Source of the DNA: Saprospirales bacterium
Lineage (GTDB): Bacteria > Bacteroidota > Bacteroidia > Chitinophagales > Saprospiraceae
Length of the DNA stretch: 64,000 nucleotides
Direction of reading: 5' to 3'
Assembly (NCBI GenBank): GCA_007695145.1
Contig: REEI01000075.1
Coordinates: forward strand, 1 to 64,000
Part shown: one piece after another, positions 1 through 8,430 of the stretch
Position numbering within the stretch: position 1 is the first letter of the stretch
Layout of the letters: every line of letters starts with the position of its first letter
Program-made: the position numbers and the translations under genes
Notes under the pieces: generated by a model
What the model saw: only the letters and a program-made list of their open reading frames with translations
The model's database searches: none
What the model was told of the DNA's origin: nothing

Positions 1-1056
1 TCTCCAGCCCTTTTTTAGAATCAGACTGTCTCTTGCAGCTTTGCTTTCACGGTACTTCAGACCATCCGCCCCTAACCACAAATTGTCCGGAGTATTGGGG
101 TTAAAGTACCAGCCAATCAGGGTGGAATCGTAGTTCTCGCAACTCATGCCGCTATTTGAGAACATTCGATCCACACCAAATACACTATTTAAATTCCAAC
201 CATCCAATGACTGGTCAAAACTCTCGGCTCCAAAAAACATACTCGACATAATCCAAATGCTTGAGACATCCCAACTATTTATAGGTTGATTAAAACTTCT
301 GGCAAATTGAAACATATGAGTCATTCCAATTACATTTACTACATTCCACTTATCTAAAGGCTGATTAAAACTTATCGCAGAATTAAACATATTATCCATG
401 TACCGAACATTAGAAACATCCCAATTATTGATATCCTGATTAAAGCTCCGTGCACCCCTAAACATGCTGATCATTGATTCTACTTTACTTACATCCCAAT
501 TACTTAGGGGTTGATTAAATGAATGAGCACTTGCAAAGACGGAACCCATAACCTCAACATTTGACACATCCCAATGACCTATTGGGCTATTAAAATTGAA
601 ACAACTACGAAACATGCTATGTAAATTAGTAACCCTTGACAAGTCAGGCGCATCACTAGCATCAACTACCATATTTCTGCATTCTGCAAATGCTCCAGCC
701 ATACTACTCCATTCAATATCGCCCCATTGATTGACAGAAAGGAGTTTGTCATGATCGCTATTGAATCCAAACTGAATTCTTGTAAAGTTCCCACTGATAC
801 TTACCCGGTAGGTGCCTGCATGAGGAAAAGTAATCAGAGTCTCTCCTGTCCCGGTTTCCACTCCTGTGTTTCCGGGGTTACCCACCTCCGCCCATTCGAT
901 GGTGTATCCGAAGCCGGTTCCACGAATCAGTATTTGATTGTCTTCAGATACACCCGGAAGGTCTGTTTGCCAGGTAGTGATGAAGGGGCGCTGGGCACAG
1001 AGATATGAAAAAAATAAGAAAAATATTAAAAAAAAGGTACTGACTTCTTTAAACAT
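1..1056 (-). CDS. BspA-like surface protein (DUF285 repeats), 3' end outside window
   Basis: The reading frame is open from an ATG at 1056 to the left edge, so only the N-terminal ~352 residues are present. It starts with a signal peptide (MFKEVSTFFLIFFLFFSYLC, then AQ). A lead-in domain follows, then about six tandem 25-residue repeats of the type SFNQPLSNWDVSKVESMISM (nucleotides ~210-650). The repeat is the DUF285/BspA-like leucine-rich repeat of bacterial surface proteins, thought to mediate adhesion. After the repeats comes a GWYFNPNTPDNLWLGADGLK-type segment that often closes this repeat family. A T9SS sorting domain would be expected beyond the window edge but cannot be seen. A TATATTTC box about 28 bp before the ATG resembles the Bacteroidota -7 element. 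Binding partner unknown. Confidence 0.85.
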   Translation of the reverse strand, partial: MFKEVSTFFLIFFLFFSYLCAQRPFITTWQTDLPGVSEDNQILIRGTGFGYTIEWAEVGNPGNTGVETGTGETLITFPHAGTYRVSISGNFTRIQFGFNSDHDKLLSVNQWGDIEWSSMAGAFAECRNMVVDASDAPDLSRVTNLHSMFRSCFNFNSPIGHWDVSNVEVMGSVFASAHSFNQPLSNWDVSKVESMISMFRGARSFNQDINNWDVSNVRYMDNMFNSAISFNQPLDKWNVVNVIGMTHMFQFARSFNQPINSWDVSSIWIMSSMFFGAESFDQSLDGWNLNSVFGVDRMFSNSGMSCENYDSTLIGWYFNPNTPDNLWLGADGLKYRESKAARDSLILKKGWR

Positions 1057-1131
1057 AACTGAAACAGTTCTTCGATTGAGTTAAGAAATATAATGTTTCT
1101 AGCTTAATATTCATTAGATGGGATCCTTACC

Positions 1132-1635
1132 CTAAATAATCTCCAAACCGCAGAAGGAATGATTACATAATGAATCTACGGTAAAGTAAAATTTCTCTTT
1201 GGGTTCAATTGTATAACTATTGAAATCAACACAGCCAGTAGCACAAGCAATGTCAATAAAAATTGACTCCGTAGCCGAAAAATTTAAAATAAAGAAGTCC
1301 AATCCACTTACCATACAAATGGCGTTATTGCCTATCAATAATGGTTCCGTCTTACCCCACCAATTATATTCACAACTAGTGTTTTTAAGAGAATCAATGA
1401 AGCATCTTTCTTCATCAATAGGATGATAGTCCCAAGCTTTACAAAACGCAATTTCTTCAGGGTCTCCGGTAAAGTAAATTCTAAAATAACAGCAACACAA
1501 GGCATCATCGAGTTCACAACCTGAATAACAACCCCATGTGCAAGATCTCTGTGACGCCTCTGTCCGCATATTTGCAACAGGTTCATCCGGTAGCTTGACA
1601 TCCGTGCCACAACCTATGATAAAAAGAGTTATCAT
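1132..1635 (-). CDS. Cysteine-rich putative lipoprotein, probably phase-variable
   Basis: This is a 167-residue protein I cannot assign to a family. The first in-frame ATG (1635) gives MITLFIIGCG: a lipobox (IIGC) with no positively charged n-region, so it looks like the tail of a signal peptide. A better ATG lies at 1678 and begins MKTSLL, but six TTCTC units between the two ATGs put it out of frame. With 4 or 7 units the two fuse into a complete lipoprotein signal peptide (Lys, Ser/Leu-rich core, FIIGC). As sequenced, translation from 1678 would stop after 31 codons. The mature part has well over a dozen cysteines, including a CCC run, which suggests disulfides or metal binding. A promoter sits 39 bp upstream of 1678. 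The reported start is the only in-frame ATG and is probably not the functional start. Confidence 0.7.
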   Translation of the reverse strand: MITLFIIGCGTDVKLPDEPVANMRTEASQRSCTWGCYSGCELDDALCCCYFRIYFTGDPEEIAFCKAWDYHPIDEERCFIDSLKNTSCEYNWWGKTEPLLIGNNAICMVSGLDFFILNFSATESIFIDIACATGCVDFNSYTIEPKEKFYFTVDSLCNHSFCGLEII

Positions 1636-1640
1636 TAAAA

Positions 1641-1670
1641 GAGAAGAGAAGAGAAGAGAAGAGAAGAGAA
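1641..1670 (-). repeat. Pentanucleotide repeat (TTCTC)6 in signal-peptide region
   Basis: Six perfect tandem GAGAA units on the plus strand, read as TTCTC on the coding strand. They lie between the ATG at 1678 and the in-frame ATG at 1635. The unit length is not a multiple of three, so each gain or loss shifts the frame. The same pentamer (CTCTT in another phase) is the classic phase-variation repeat in the signal peptides of Neisseria opa genes. Confidence 0.95.
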
Positions 1671-1716
1671 GTTTTCATATCACAAAAATTTAGTTAGAAG
1701 AGATTTTTTATCATGT

Positions 1717-1749
1717 CAAAGATAAATAAAGTTTTATTAATTATTCAAA
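1717..1749 (-). promoter_or_regulatory. Bacteroidota-type promoter of the lipoprotein gene
   Basis: On the minus strand there is TTTG (1749-1746), a 21-bp spacer, and TATCTTTG (1724-1717), a perfect match to TAnnTTTG with normal spacing. The box lies 39 bp before the ATG at 1678 and 82 bp before the ATG at 1635, which favours 1678 as the original start. Confidence 0.7.
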
Positions 1750-1844
1750 AAAGTTGTTCTGTTTTTAAATTTTTACAGTAACCATTTTAAAAATCTCAAA
1801 GGGTACTACATAAAAAACCTCAGCTTGCCAACAAAAAGCGCTCA

Positions 1845-1853
1845 CCCCCCCCC
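1845..1853. repeat. Intergenic C9 homopolymer
   Basis: Nine consecutive C on the plus strand, between the end of the cupin gene and the lipoprotein promoter. No convincing reading frame crosses it. It is about 95 bp upstream of the -33 box and could be a length-variable spacer, but nothing shows a function. Confidence 0.9.
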
Positions 1854-1959
1854 TCACTCTCCATGTGGACAGACTGAACTTATAAAAGCCGGGTAACGAA
1901 GGGACCTGTGCCTACACCATTAAGCGATGAAAAACCGGGACTAGTAAATTGTATATTCT

Positions 1960-2334
1960 CTATGGTGCCTGGTCGAGTGTTTTCTCACAGGCCGTATAGT
2001 CTTCCACCCGAAATCTTGGAGAACAAATGCATAAAAATTCCAGTTGGCCGAGACCCGAGTTGAGTATTTTCTGAGTCTGACCAGGTTTAATGAATACCAG
2101 GTCGCCCGTTTGAACCATTTGATGCGTAAGTCCTCCCAACTGCACCTCTCCCTTCCCCTCCAAAATATAATAAATCTCAATTCCCTTGAGAGAGTGCAGT
2201 TGAGTTTCCTGACCGGGCTCAACTCTGGCTTTTGCAACGGATACTGCGGGCACATCAGGTCTATTCAGGAACTCAGTGATGAAGCAATTTTCATCAGTGT
2301 AAAATTCTTTTACTTCTTCTCGTTTTACAATCAT
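1960..2334 (-). CDS. Cupin-domain protein
   Basis: A small 124-residue single-domain cupin. The conserved stretch HSLKGIEIYYILEGKGEVQL and the following GDLVFIKPGQTQKILN match cupin motifs 1 and 2, the beta-barrel positions that usually hold a metal, although several usual His ligands are not obvious. Substrate unknown. The open frame extends up to 2433, but the extra 33 residues would be encoded by the hairpin terminator of the upstream reductase gene. The internal ATG at 2334 (MIVKREEVKEFY) starts a normal cupin N-terminus and is preferred. It lies 90 bp after the reductase stop on the same strand. Confidence 0.8.
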   Translation of the reverse strand: MIVKREEVKEFYTDENCFITEFLNRPDVPAVSVAKARVEPGQETQLHSLKGIEIYYILEGKGEVQLGGLTHQMVQTGDLVFIKPGQTQKILNSGLGQLEFLCICSPRFRVEDYTACEKTLDQAP

Positions 2335-2350
2335 AATTTGCTTCTCCAAA

Positions 2351-2392
2351 GTAAAAAGCGCAAATACTGCTATTAATTTCAGTATTTGCGCT
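2351..2392 (-). terminator. Rho-independent terminator after nrdJ
   Basis: A perfect 13-bp stem (2357-2369 pairs with 2380-2392) with a 10-nt loop. On the minus strand it is followed by TTTTTAC. It lies about 30 bp after the stop of the ribonucleotide reductase gene and before the cupin start. Confidence 0.85.
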
Positions 2393-2423
2393 CTTGATAA
2401 AATAATTAAATTTTCATCGGCAA

Positions 2424-5054
2424 TCACCCGCATTTGGAGTAGCCACAGCTACTACACACAAGGCACCCCTCTTGATAAACCAGGGCATCCTGCTCGCAAG
2501 AAGGGCAGCTATTTTTCGCCGGAATGGTGCCGTCAGCCACGTAGCGCTTAAGCGCTCTGGCAACTCCGTTCTTCCAATTATTTAGCAAGTCTTCATGTAG
2601 TTGCAAATTAGAGACCACATCGACTACATATTGGATTGGCATGCCGTGTCGCAATACTCCTGAAATCAACTTGGCATAATTCCAATATTCCTTACTAAAG
2701 GTCCTGGATAGACCTTCAATTGTAATGCGATACCCCTGCTTATCCAGATAAGAAAAGTCATAGCGAGTTTGACCTTCTTCAGTTTTGCTTTTGATTACCC
2801 AACCTTTTTCTACTGTGGAGAGAATTGAAAAGGAATCCTCTGCCCTCCCAGTGAATATCTCATAGGGTTTACCATCCAATAAGCCCACTACAGCTATCCA
2901 TTTTTCCTCATTATTCATAAATTTTACAATGTCAGCCTCAAGTATTCTCGGTCTTTTTGGAGCATGTCCATTGAGATGATCGTCCTCAGATTCTTCCTCC
3001 TTCTTCTTTTTCTTCTCGGTGACCAACACTCCTGATCTGCTGCCATCGCGATAAACGGTAATCCCTTTACAGCCAGATTTCCATCCTGTCATATAAATAT
3101 CACCAATCAGCTTTTCGGGTGTCTCTTCCGGGACATTTACCGTGACACTTATGGAGTGATCTACCCATTTTTGTATGGCTCCCTGCATTTTCACTTTTGC
3201 CACCCAGTCAACATCATTTGCGGTGGCCTTGCAATAGGGCGACTTTTTGATGATCTCTGAAAAATCCTCTTCTTCTAATCGCTGTACTTCTTCCAGATTG
3301 TATCCATTGGCTTCAAGCCAGTCTTTAAATTTGTGGTGGAAAACGCGGTATTCTTCCCAGGAATCTCCCACCTCATCAACGAAGTCAACTCTGACATTCT
3401 GATCATTGGGATTGACCTTTCGCCTTCTTTTGTAACTGATCATAAAGGCCGGCTCAATACCGGAAGTGGTTTGCGTCATCATACTGGTAGTGCCGGTTGG
3501 TGCAATAGTCAGCATTGCAATATTTCTCCGACCATTCTTCACCATCTGATCATACAATTGCGGATCCTCTGTCTTTAGTCTGAGGATGAAAGGATTAGAG
3601 GTTTCTTTGGCAGCGCTATATACAGGAAATTTTCCTCTCTCTCCTGCAAGTTGCACACTCATCCTATAGGCCTCCAGAGCAAGCATTTTGTGTACTTCAA
3701 CAGAAAATTCAGTAGCCGGGTCAGTACCATACCTCATTCCGAGAGCTGCCAGCATATCCCCTTCTCCGGTGATCCCTACTCCGGTTCTCCTGCCCTGAAT
3801 ACATTTTTCTCTGATTTTCTTCCAGAGTTCGTATTCCGTTCTCTTGATGGCCATTGGCTCGGGATCACTTTCCAACTTGGCAATGATGGCATCGATCTTT
3901 TCGAGTTCAAGATCAACAATATCATCCATAATCCTCAGGGCGAGGCCGGCGTGTTTCTTGAAAAGATCAAAGTCAAAGGTCGCTTCAGCTGTGAAAGGAT
4001 TTTGGACATAACTGAACAAATTGATAGCAAGCAGACGACAGCTGTCATAAGGGCAGAGGGGAATTTCGCCACAGGGATTGGTAGAAACCGTTCTAAATCC
4101 AAGCTCTTCATAGCAGTCTGGCACCGATTCCCTGATCACGGTATCCCAAAAGATAATTCCGGGCTCTGCTGACTTCCAGGCATTGTGAACAATCTTTTTC
4201 CACAAGGATGCAGCATCAATTGTTTTCTTATAAACCGAGCTATCACCCTCAATGGGGTACTTTTGCAAATAGGGCTTGCCTTCTTCTACTGCCCTCATGA
4301 ATTCATCGTTAATTTTCACTGATACATTAGCCCCGGTAACTTTGGTGCCATCAATTTTTGCATCAATAAAATGCTCGGCATCGGGATGCTTTATTGATAC
4401 AGTCAGCATCAGGGCACCTCTTCGGCCGTCTTGGGCCACTTCACGGGTGGAATTGGAATAGCGCTCCATAAAGGGAACAATTCCTGTGGAAGTGAGAGCG
4501 GAGTTTTGAACCGGACTGCCCTTGGGCCTAATGTGAGACAGATCATGTCCTACACCTCCCCTGCGCTTCATCAATTGCACTTGTTCTTCATCTGTCTTCA
4601 TGATGCCTCCATAAGAATCAGATGGACCATCACTTCCAATAACAAAGCAGTTGGAGAGAGAGGCTACTTGAAAATCATTGCCGATTCCTGTCATGGGCCC
4701 TCCTTGAGGAACAATATACCTGAACCCCCTGAGTAGTTCAAAAATCTCATTCTCTGAGATTGGATGAGGGTACTTTTGCTCTATTCTCGCTATTTCAGCA
4801 GCCAGGCGACCATGCATCTGGTCGGGGGTACATTCGTAAATTTTCCCGTAGGAATCCTTAAGGGCATACTTATTGATCCAAACCCGGGCAGCGAGATCAT
4901 CGCCCTTAAAATACACCACGGCCTCCTTCAGTGCCTCGTCATAGGTGTAAGTTTTTTGTGTTTCGACTTCTCTTTTCGGGGTCTTCTTCTTATCGCTTGC
5001 CTTGTGTTCGGTCTTCTTATTCACTACTTCATTTTCAAATAGAAGGGGGGCCAT
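2424..5054 (-). CDS. nrdJ: Adenosylcobalamin-dependent (class II) ribonucleotide reductase
   Basis: An 876-residue class II reductase that makes deoxyribonucleotides from ribonucleotides using a B12-generated thiyl radical, so it works with or without oxygen. The active-site signature STNPCGEIPL (about 324-333; Cys328 thiyl site, Glu330) is present. So are the first redox cysteine in ASLSNCFVIGS (Cys136) and the barrel motif GRRTGVGITGEGD. The C-terminus ends in a cysteine-rich tail (CPSC...CLVCSSCGYSKC) typical of vitamin B12-dependent RNRs, where cysteines re-reduce the active site and bind zinc. Residues 10-40 are a Lys-rich low-complexity leader, and there is a KKKKKKEEE insert near 690-700. 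No cobalamin riboswitch is recognisable upstream. A strong terminator follows the gene. Confidence 0.97.
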   Translation of the reverse strand: MAPLLFENEVVNKKTEHKASDKKKTPKREVETQKTYTYDEALKEAVVYFKGDDLAARVWINKYALKDSYGKIYECTPDQMHGRLAAEIARIEQKYPHPISENEIFELLRGFRYIVPQGGPMTGIGNDFQVASLSNCFVIGSDGPSDSYGGIMKTDEEQVQLMKRRGGVGHDLSHIRPKGSPVQNSALTSTGIVPFMERYSNSTREVAQDGRRGALMLTVSIKHPDAEHFIDAKIDGTKVTGANVSVKINDEFMRAVEEGKPYLQKYPIEGDSSVYKKTIDAASLWKKIVHNAWKSAEPGIIFWDTVIRESVPDCYEELGFRTVSTNPCGEIPLCPYDSCRLLAINLFSYVQNPFTAEATFDFDLFKKHAGLALRIMDDIVDLELEKIDAIIAKLESDPEPMAIKRTEYELWKKIREKCIQGRRTGVGITGEGDMLAALGMRYGTDPATEFSVEVHKMLALEAYRMSVQLAGERGKFPVYSAAKETSNPFILRLKTEDPQLYDQMVKNGRRNIAMLTIAPTGTTSMMTQTTSGIEPAFMISYKRRRKVNPNDQNVRVDFVDEVGDSWEEYRVFHHKFKDWLEANGYNLEEVQRLEEEDFSEIIKKSPYCKATANDVDWVAKVKMQGAIQKWVDHSISVTVNVPEETPEKLIGDIYMTGWKSGCKGITVYRDGSRSGVLVTEKKKKKEEESEDDHLNGHAPKRPRILEADIVKFMNNEEKWIAVVGLLDGKPYEIFTGRAEDSFSILSTVEKGWVIKSKTEEGQTRYDFSYLDKQGYRITIEGLSRTFSKEYWNYAKLISGVLRHGMPIQYVVDVVSNLQLHEDLLNNWKNGVARALKRYVADGTIPAKNSCPSCEQDALVYQEGCLVCSSCGYSKCG

Positions 5055-5269
5055 ATTACTAAATGTTTTAGATGTTTATGATAGATGAATACGAGCAAAA
5101 CTGCTTCATATCCAAGATTTTCCCTATTGTCAGTACCCAATTATATTAGAGAACATAAATATATGACTTTTTCAAATATTTAAGCCAAATCCCTTTGTAA
5201 AAATTTGAGCATCTTTTAACAGAACCCTATACAAGTAATTTTATATCAATCACTTACATAGGAAAAAAA

Positions 5270-5539
5270 TTATCGTCTTATCTCAAAACCATCGAATGGC
5301 TCATAAGGCAACTCCCTGACTTTGACTTCACTTACGCGCGCCTCAGACGATCCTCTTTGAAACCATTCCAATAATTCATCCAGCGCCTCAGTCTGCCCAC
5401 TGACAATTGCATTGACGGAGCCATCCGGCAGATTCATTACATAGCCGCTTAAGCCTTTTTTATCAGCCTGCTCTTTGGCAGAGGCTCTGAACCAAACGCC
5501 CTGTACTTTTCCAAAAACTTTCACTTCAATGGTCTTCAT
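5270..5539 (-). CDS. acyP: Acylphosphatase
   Basis: At 89 residues it has the usual length for this small cytosolic enzyme, which hydrolyses carboxyl-phosphate bonds such as acetyl phosphate. The signature GKVQGVWFRASAKEQA carries the phosphate-binding Arg18, and GYVMNLPDGSV carries the catalytic Asn36. The frame ends GFEIRR. It is transcribed towards nrdJ with a 215-bp gap and divergently from the cluster starting at 5802. Start is the first ATG, with a clean N-terminal beta strand (KTIEVKVFG). Confidence 0.95.
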   Translation of the reverse strand: MKTIEVKVFGKVQGVWFRASAKEQADKKGLSGYVMNLPDGSVNAIVSGQTEALDELLEWFQRGSSEARVSEVKVRELPYEPFDGFEIRR

Positions 5540-5801
5540 GCTATAGAGCGCATAATTGCTTTAAAAAAGTCAAATCGCAAATCACCAAAAATCAATGGAT
5601 AATCAAATCTGTTGCTTTCTTTAGCCCGGGAACAGACCCTTTCGGGTAAAAAAATCACTCCTATTTAGTACAAATGGGGCAACAAAGTTGATAAAATATC
5701 ATTGAAATATCAGCGACAAAAAACGGCCGCTAGCGATGGGGCAAAAGTCGATATCTGAGGCAATATTACCAAAGATAATTATATAAAAAAAATAAATATT
5801 T

Positions 5802-6071
5802 ATGGAAGCCACCGTAGAACTTAGTATTTACCCACTTCATGATGATTACAAAGGCAGGGTAAAAGATTTTTTGAAGAAAATCAGATCTCATAGTGGTCTG
5901 ACGATAGAGTCCAATGGAATGAGTACCCAGATCTTTGGACCCTATGATTTAATGATGGACTGCCTAATTCCCGACATACGCGAAGCCCTGGACCACCAAC
6001 AGGCTATGATTGTGATAAAAATCGGGAAGGGAATTCTCCGTTTTGATGAATCAAAATTGCGTGAAGAATGA
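5802..6071 (+). CDS. Thiamine-binding-like (YkoF/MTH1187-type) small protein
   Basis: An 89-residue protein with the fold pattern of the MTH1187/YkoF thiamine-binding family: an N-terminal strand (ATVELSIYPL), the ESNGMSTQIFGPYD motif that lines the ligand pocket in relatives, and a C-terminal strand with VIKIGKG. Members bind thiamine or a related small molecule; the ligand here is inferred only. The stop overlaps the next start by four bases (ATGA), so the genes are translationally coupled. No TPP riboswitch is recognisable in the 260 bp upstream. Confidence 0.75.
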   Translation: MEATVELSIYPLHDDYKGRVKDFLKKIRSHSGLTIESNGMSTQIFGPYDLMMDCLIPDIREALDHQQAMIVIKIGKGILRFDESKLREE

Positions 6072-6760
6072 AGGTTGAGTCCATCAAAGAAAAACTCAAC
6101 CATTACAAAGTTTTTTTGAAGAGGGAGGGGCGCCTCTCTGCAATATGGGATATTGAGCAAAACTTCAGAACCAGCTGGAACCTGCATGCTGAGGATCTGC
6201 TGGTCATGTTTGACCAAAGTCTGCAAAGTAGTGTAAGCAGAAATTATTGGAAGAGGGAAAAATACGAGCCCAAAAAAAATATGTTGGCCTTCATACAATT
6301 GGAACCTGAATATGTCCGCCAGGCATTTACAGATTTGTTCAATGAGGATGTTGAACCGGAGCAGCGAATGGACCGCTTTTCATTCTACTCCGATCAATTA
6401 CTCGCTATTTTCAAAAATCGCAATAAATACTCTGTAGTGAATAACCACGATCAGGATTACGCTATAATTTCTCTATACCTAAGTCTAAAATACCCGGGGC
6501 ATTACAGCCCCTATCGTTTTGAATGGTTTGAGGGAATCTGCCGGGTTTTTGACGCTAAACCGCAGCCGAAGGTGGACGATCCTGCGAGATATTTCAAAAT
6601 GGTGCGCATCATCGCAAAATTTATGTACAAAGACGAAGAATTACGACAACTGTACGAATCCGAACTCAGAGTCCGGAAATTATTTTTTCGTAAACCTTTT
6701 GAAACCCTATACCCGGCAGGGGAATTTTGTGCATATTGCAGCGGAAATACTATGCCATAA
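6068..6760 (+). CDS. Unknown protein resembling the N-terminal region of McrB-like AAA proteins
   Basis: A 230-residue soluble protein with no assigned function. It is alpha-helical and rich in aromatic and charged residues. The segment AIISLYLSLKYPGHYSPYRF, the preceding FTDLFNEDVEPEQRMDRFSF and the N-terminal KEKLNHYKVFLKREGRLSAI resemble, from memory, the N-terminal substrate-recognition part of McrB-type restriction GTPases in Bacteroidota. No Walker A or AAA module follows, so it would be a stand-alone version. That resemblance is an inference needing a profile search. It overlaps the upstream gene by four bases and precedes the HTTM gene, so the three are likely co-transcribed. A CAYC pair lies near the C-terminus. 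Confidence 0.75.
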   Translation: MKVESIKEKLNHYKVFLKREGRLSAIWDIEQNFRTSWNLHAEDLLVMFDQSLQSSVSRNYWKREKYEPKKNMLAFIQLEPEYVRQAFTDLFNEDVEPEQRMDRFSFYSDQLLAIFKNRNKYSVVNNHDQDYAIISLYLSLKYPGHYSPYRFEWFEGICRVFDAKPQPKVDDPARYFKMVRIIAKFMYKDEELRQLYESELRVRKLFFRKPFETLYPAGEFCAYCSGNTMP

Positions 6761-6777
6761 ACAAAAGAAATTTAGGT

Positions 6778-8112
6778 GTGGACAATTCGTCAAGGAAACG
6801 TTTGGATCGCATACTTTTTAAAGAGGAGAGCAACGCTCCCATAGAGATTTTCAGGGTAGCCTTCGGTGCACTCATGCTCGCTGAGGCCTGGGGAGCACTG
6901 GCTACTGGATGGGTCCGCAGAGTATTTGTAGACGTCAACTACACCTTTACCTTTTTTGGATTCGAATGGACCCAGGTTCTTCTTGGTACTCCAATGCAGG
7001 TACTCTTTATTCTTATGGGCGTATTTGCCATAGGTGTGATGCTTGGATATAAATACCGCTTTAGTATTTTGATGTTGGCCATATTGTGGTCGATTTCCTA
7101 TCTCATGCAAAAATCTCATTACAACAATCACTACTATCTGGTGATGCTGGTGAGCTGGTTGTTTGTGTTTTTTCCAATGGGAAGGAGGTTTTCAATAGAT
7201 GCCCGCCAAAACTCAGATTTATACCAAACCGTCATACCCGCCTGGCCCCGATTGTTGCTCATCGTACTTATTGCAATTGTTTATTTTTTTGCTTCCATCA
7301 ACAAAATTTACCCCGATTGGCTGCAGGCTATGCCACTAAAAATATGGATGGGTTCAAAATCGGACATCCCCATTCTGGGACCTTTTCTGCAAAGAGAATG
7401 GGTTCCCTACTCTATGGCTTATTCAGGTATAGCCTACGACCTACTGGTGGTCCCCATGCTGCTCTGGAAAAGAACCAGATGGCTTGCAATTGCAGCTTCT
7501 CTCGGCTTTCACCTCTTCAATTCCATCGTATTCCAAATCGGGATATTTCCCTATTTTGCACTCGCCTTTTCACTATTCTTTTTCCCCACCCAGCGTATAG
7601 AAAAACTAGTGAGTCGTGGAAGAGAAGTGCCCACTATTAGCAAGCCAATCGGAGCAAGCTACAGAAAGTTTGTAAAAATAGGATTTATGGGATTCCTGAC
7701 TGCGATGCTCATACTCCCGGTTAGACACCACTTTATTCCGGATGATGTTCTCTGGACTGAGGCTGGTCATCGACTTTCCTGGCGTATGATGCTGCGTACA
7801 AAAGCAGGCATTGCCACGTTTTATGTGGAAACAGATCAGCAGCAGCGACAAATGATAAGCATGAGGGATCGGCTGGCTAAACACCAGGTCAATAACGTAG
7901 CCACAAAACCGGACATGATGTACACCTTCGCGAGAAAGCTTCAGACTGAATTTAAAGAAAAAGGCCACAGCAATGTAAAGGTCTTTGTAGATGCCAGAGT
8001 CTCAGTCAATGGCCGGCCTTATCAACAGTTTACCGATAGGGAGTCAGACCTCCTGGCCACCCGCTGGAATTATTTTGGCAACCAGCATTGGGTACTACCA
8101 AGACCGTGGTAG
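6778..8112 (+). CDS. HTTM-domain membrane protein (vitamin K gamma-carboxylase-like)
   Basis: A polytopic membrane protein of 444 residues (from GTG 6778) with about six to eight hydrophobic segments up to residue ~310, then a soluble tail of ~130 residues. The HTTM core is recognised by APIEIFRVAFGALMLAEAWG near the N-terminus, the QKSHYNNHYYLVMLVSWLF block (His/Asn-rich, conserved in vitamin K-dependent carboxylase relatives) and the SINKIYPDWLQ-MPLKIW block. Bacterial HTTM proteins mostly have unknown substrates. The open frame extends to a TTG at 6727 inside the preceding gene; GTG 6778 avoids that overlap and is the better start, but is not certain. Last gene of a three-gene cluster, convergent with the lectin gene. 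Confidence 0.85.
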   Translation: MDNSSRKRLDRILFKEESNAPIEIFRVAFGALMLAEAWGALATGWVRRVFVDVNYTFTFFGFEWTQVLLGTPMQVLFILMGVFAIGVMLGYKYRFSILMLAILWSISYLMQKSHYNNHYYLVMLVSWLFVFFPMGRRFSIDARQNSDLYQTVIPAWPRLLLIVLIAIVYFFASINKIYPDWLQAMPLKIWMGSKSDIPILGPFLQREWVPYSMAYSGIAYDLLVVPMLLWKRTRWLAIAASLGFHLFNSIVFQIGIFPYFALAFSLFFFPTQRIEKLVSRGREVPTISKPIGASYRKFVKIGFMGFLTAMLILPVRHHFIPDDVLWTEAGHRLSWRMMLRTKAGIATFYVETDQQQRQMISMRDRLAKHQVNNVATKPDMMYTFARKLQTEFKEKGHSNVKVFVDARVSVNGRPYQQFTDRESDLLATRWNYFGNQHWVLPRPW

Positions 8113-8430
8113 CAAGATGGTATATAACCTATCTTTAATACTGCTGCAACCAAAGACGATGGATATGCCAGGGTCAACTTCAAAATTTCACCCCTATGAG
8201 CATTTACCATTAGGCCTTTTAGCCTCTGGCCCGGCTTTTCTATGGAGGAATGATTTTCTCGGATATATTATTGGAGTTTAATTGTTTTAGATACTTGTAG
8301 CTTCCCATTGGACTCTTGCTGAGGGTCGCTAACTTCATTAGGGTTTGGATTTCGTAACACGGTAGAGCAAAAAAAAGCAGGTGACAATAATAATAATGAA
8401 GGCCCGATCAACAACTCACTTTCTAGGTTC
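8113..8430. other. Intergenic region between convergent genes
   Basis: About 320 bp between the HTTM gene and the lectin gene, which converge. I see no credible gene, strong hairpin terminator or repeat. Confidence 0.6.

Noticed and set aside
1004-1056. Apparent frameshift in the poly-A/T runs at the start of the DUF285 gene
   Set aside because: Careful counting (A7 at 1008-1014 and A8 at 1028-1035) shows one continuous frame from the ATG at 1056 through the signal peptide.
2335-2433. Longer N-terminus for the cupin gene
   Set aside because: The extra residues are encoded by the nrdJ terminator hairpin; the ATG at 2334 gives a normal cupin start.
5700-5800. TPP riboswitch before the thiamine-binding-like gene (CTGAGG seen)
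   Set aside because: The other conserved parts (GAACCTGA and TAAT-type core) are missing.
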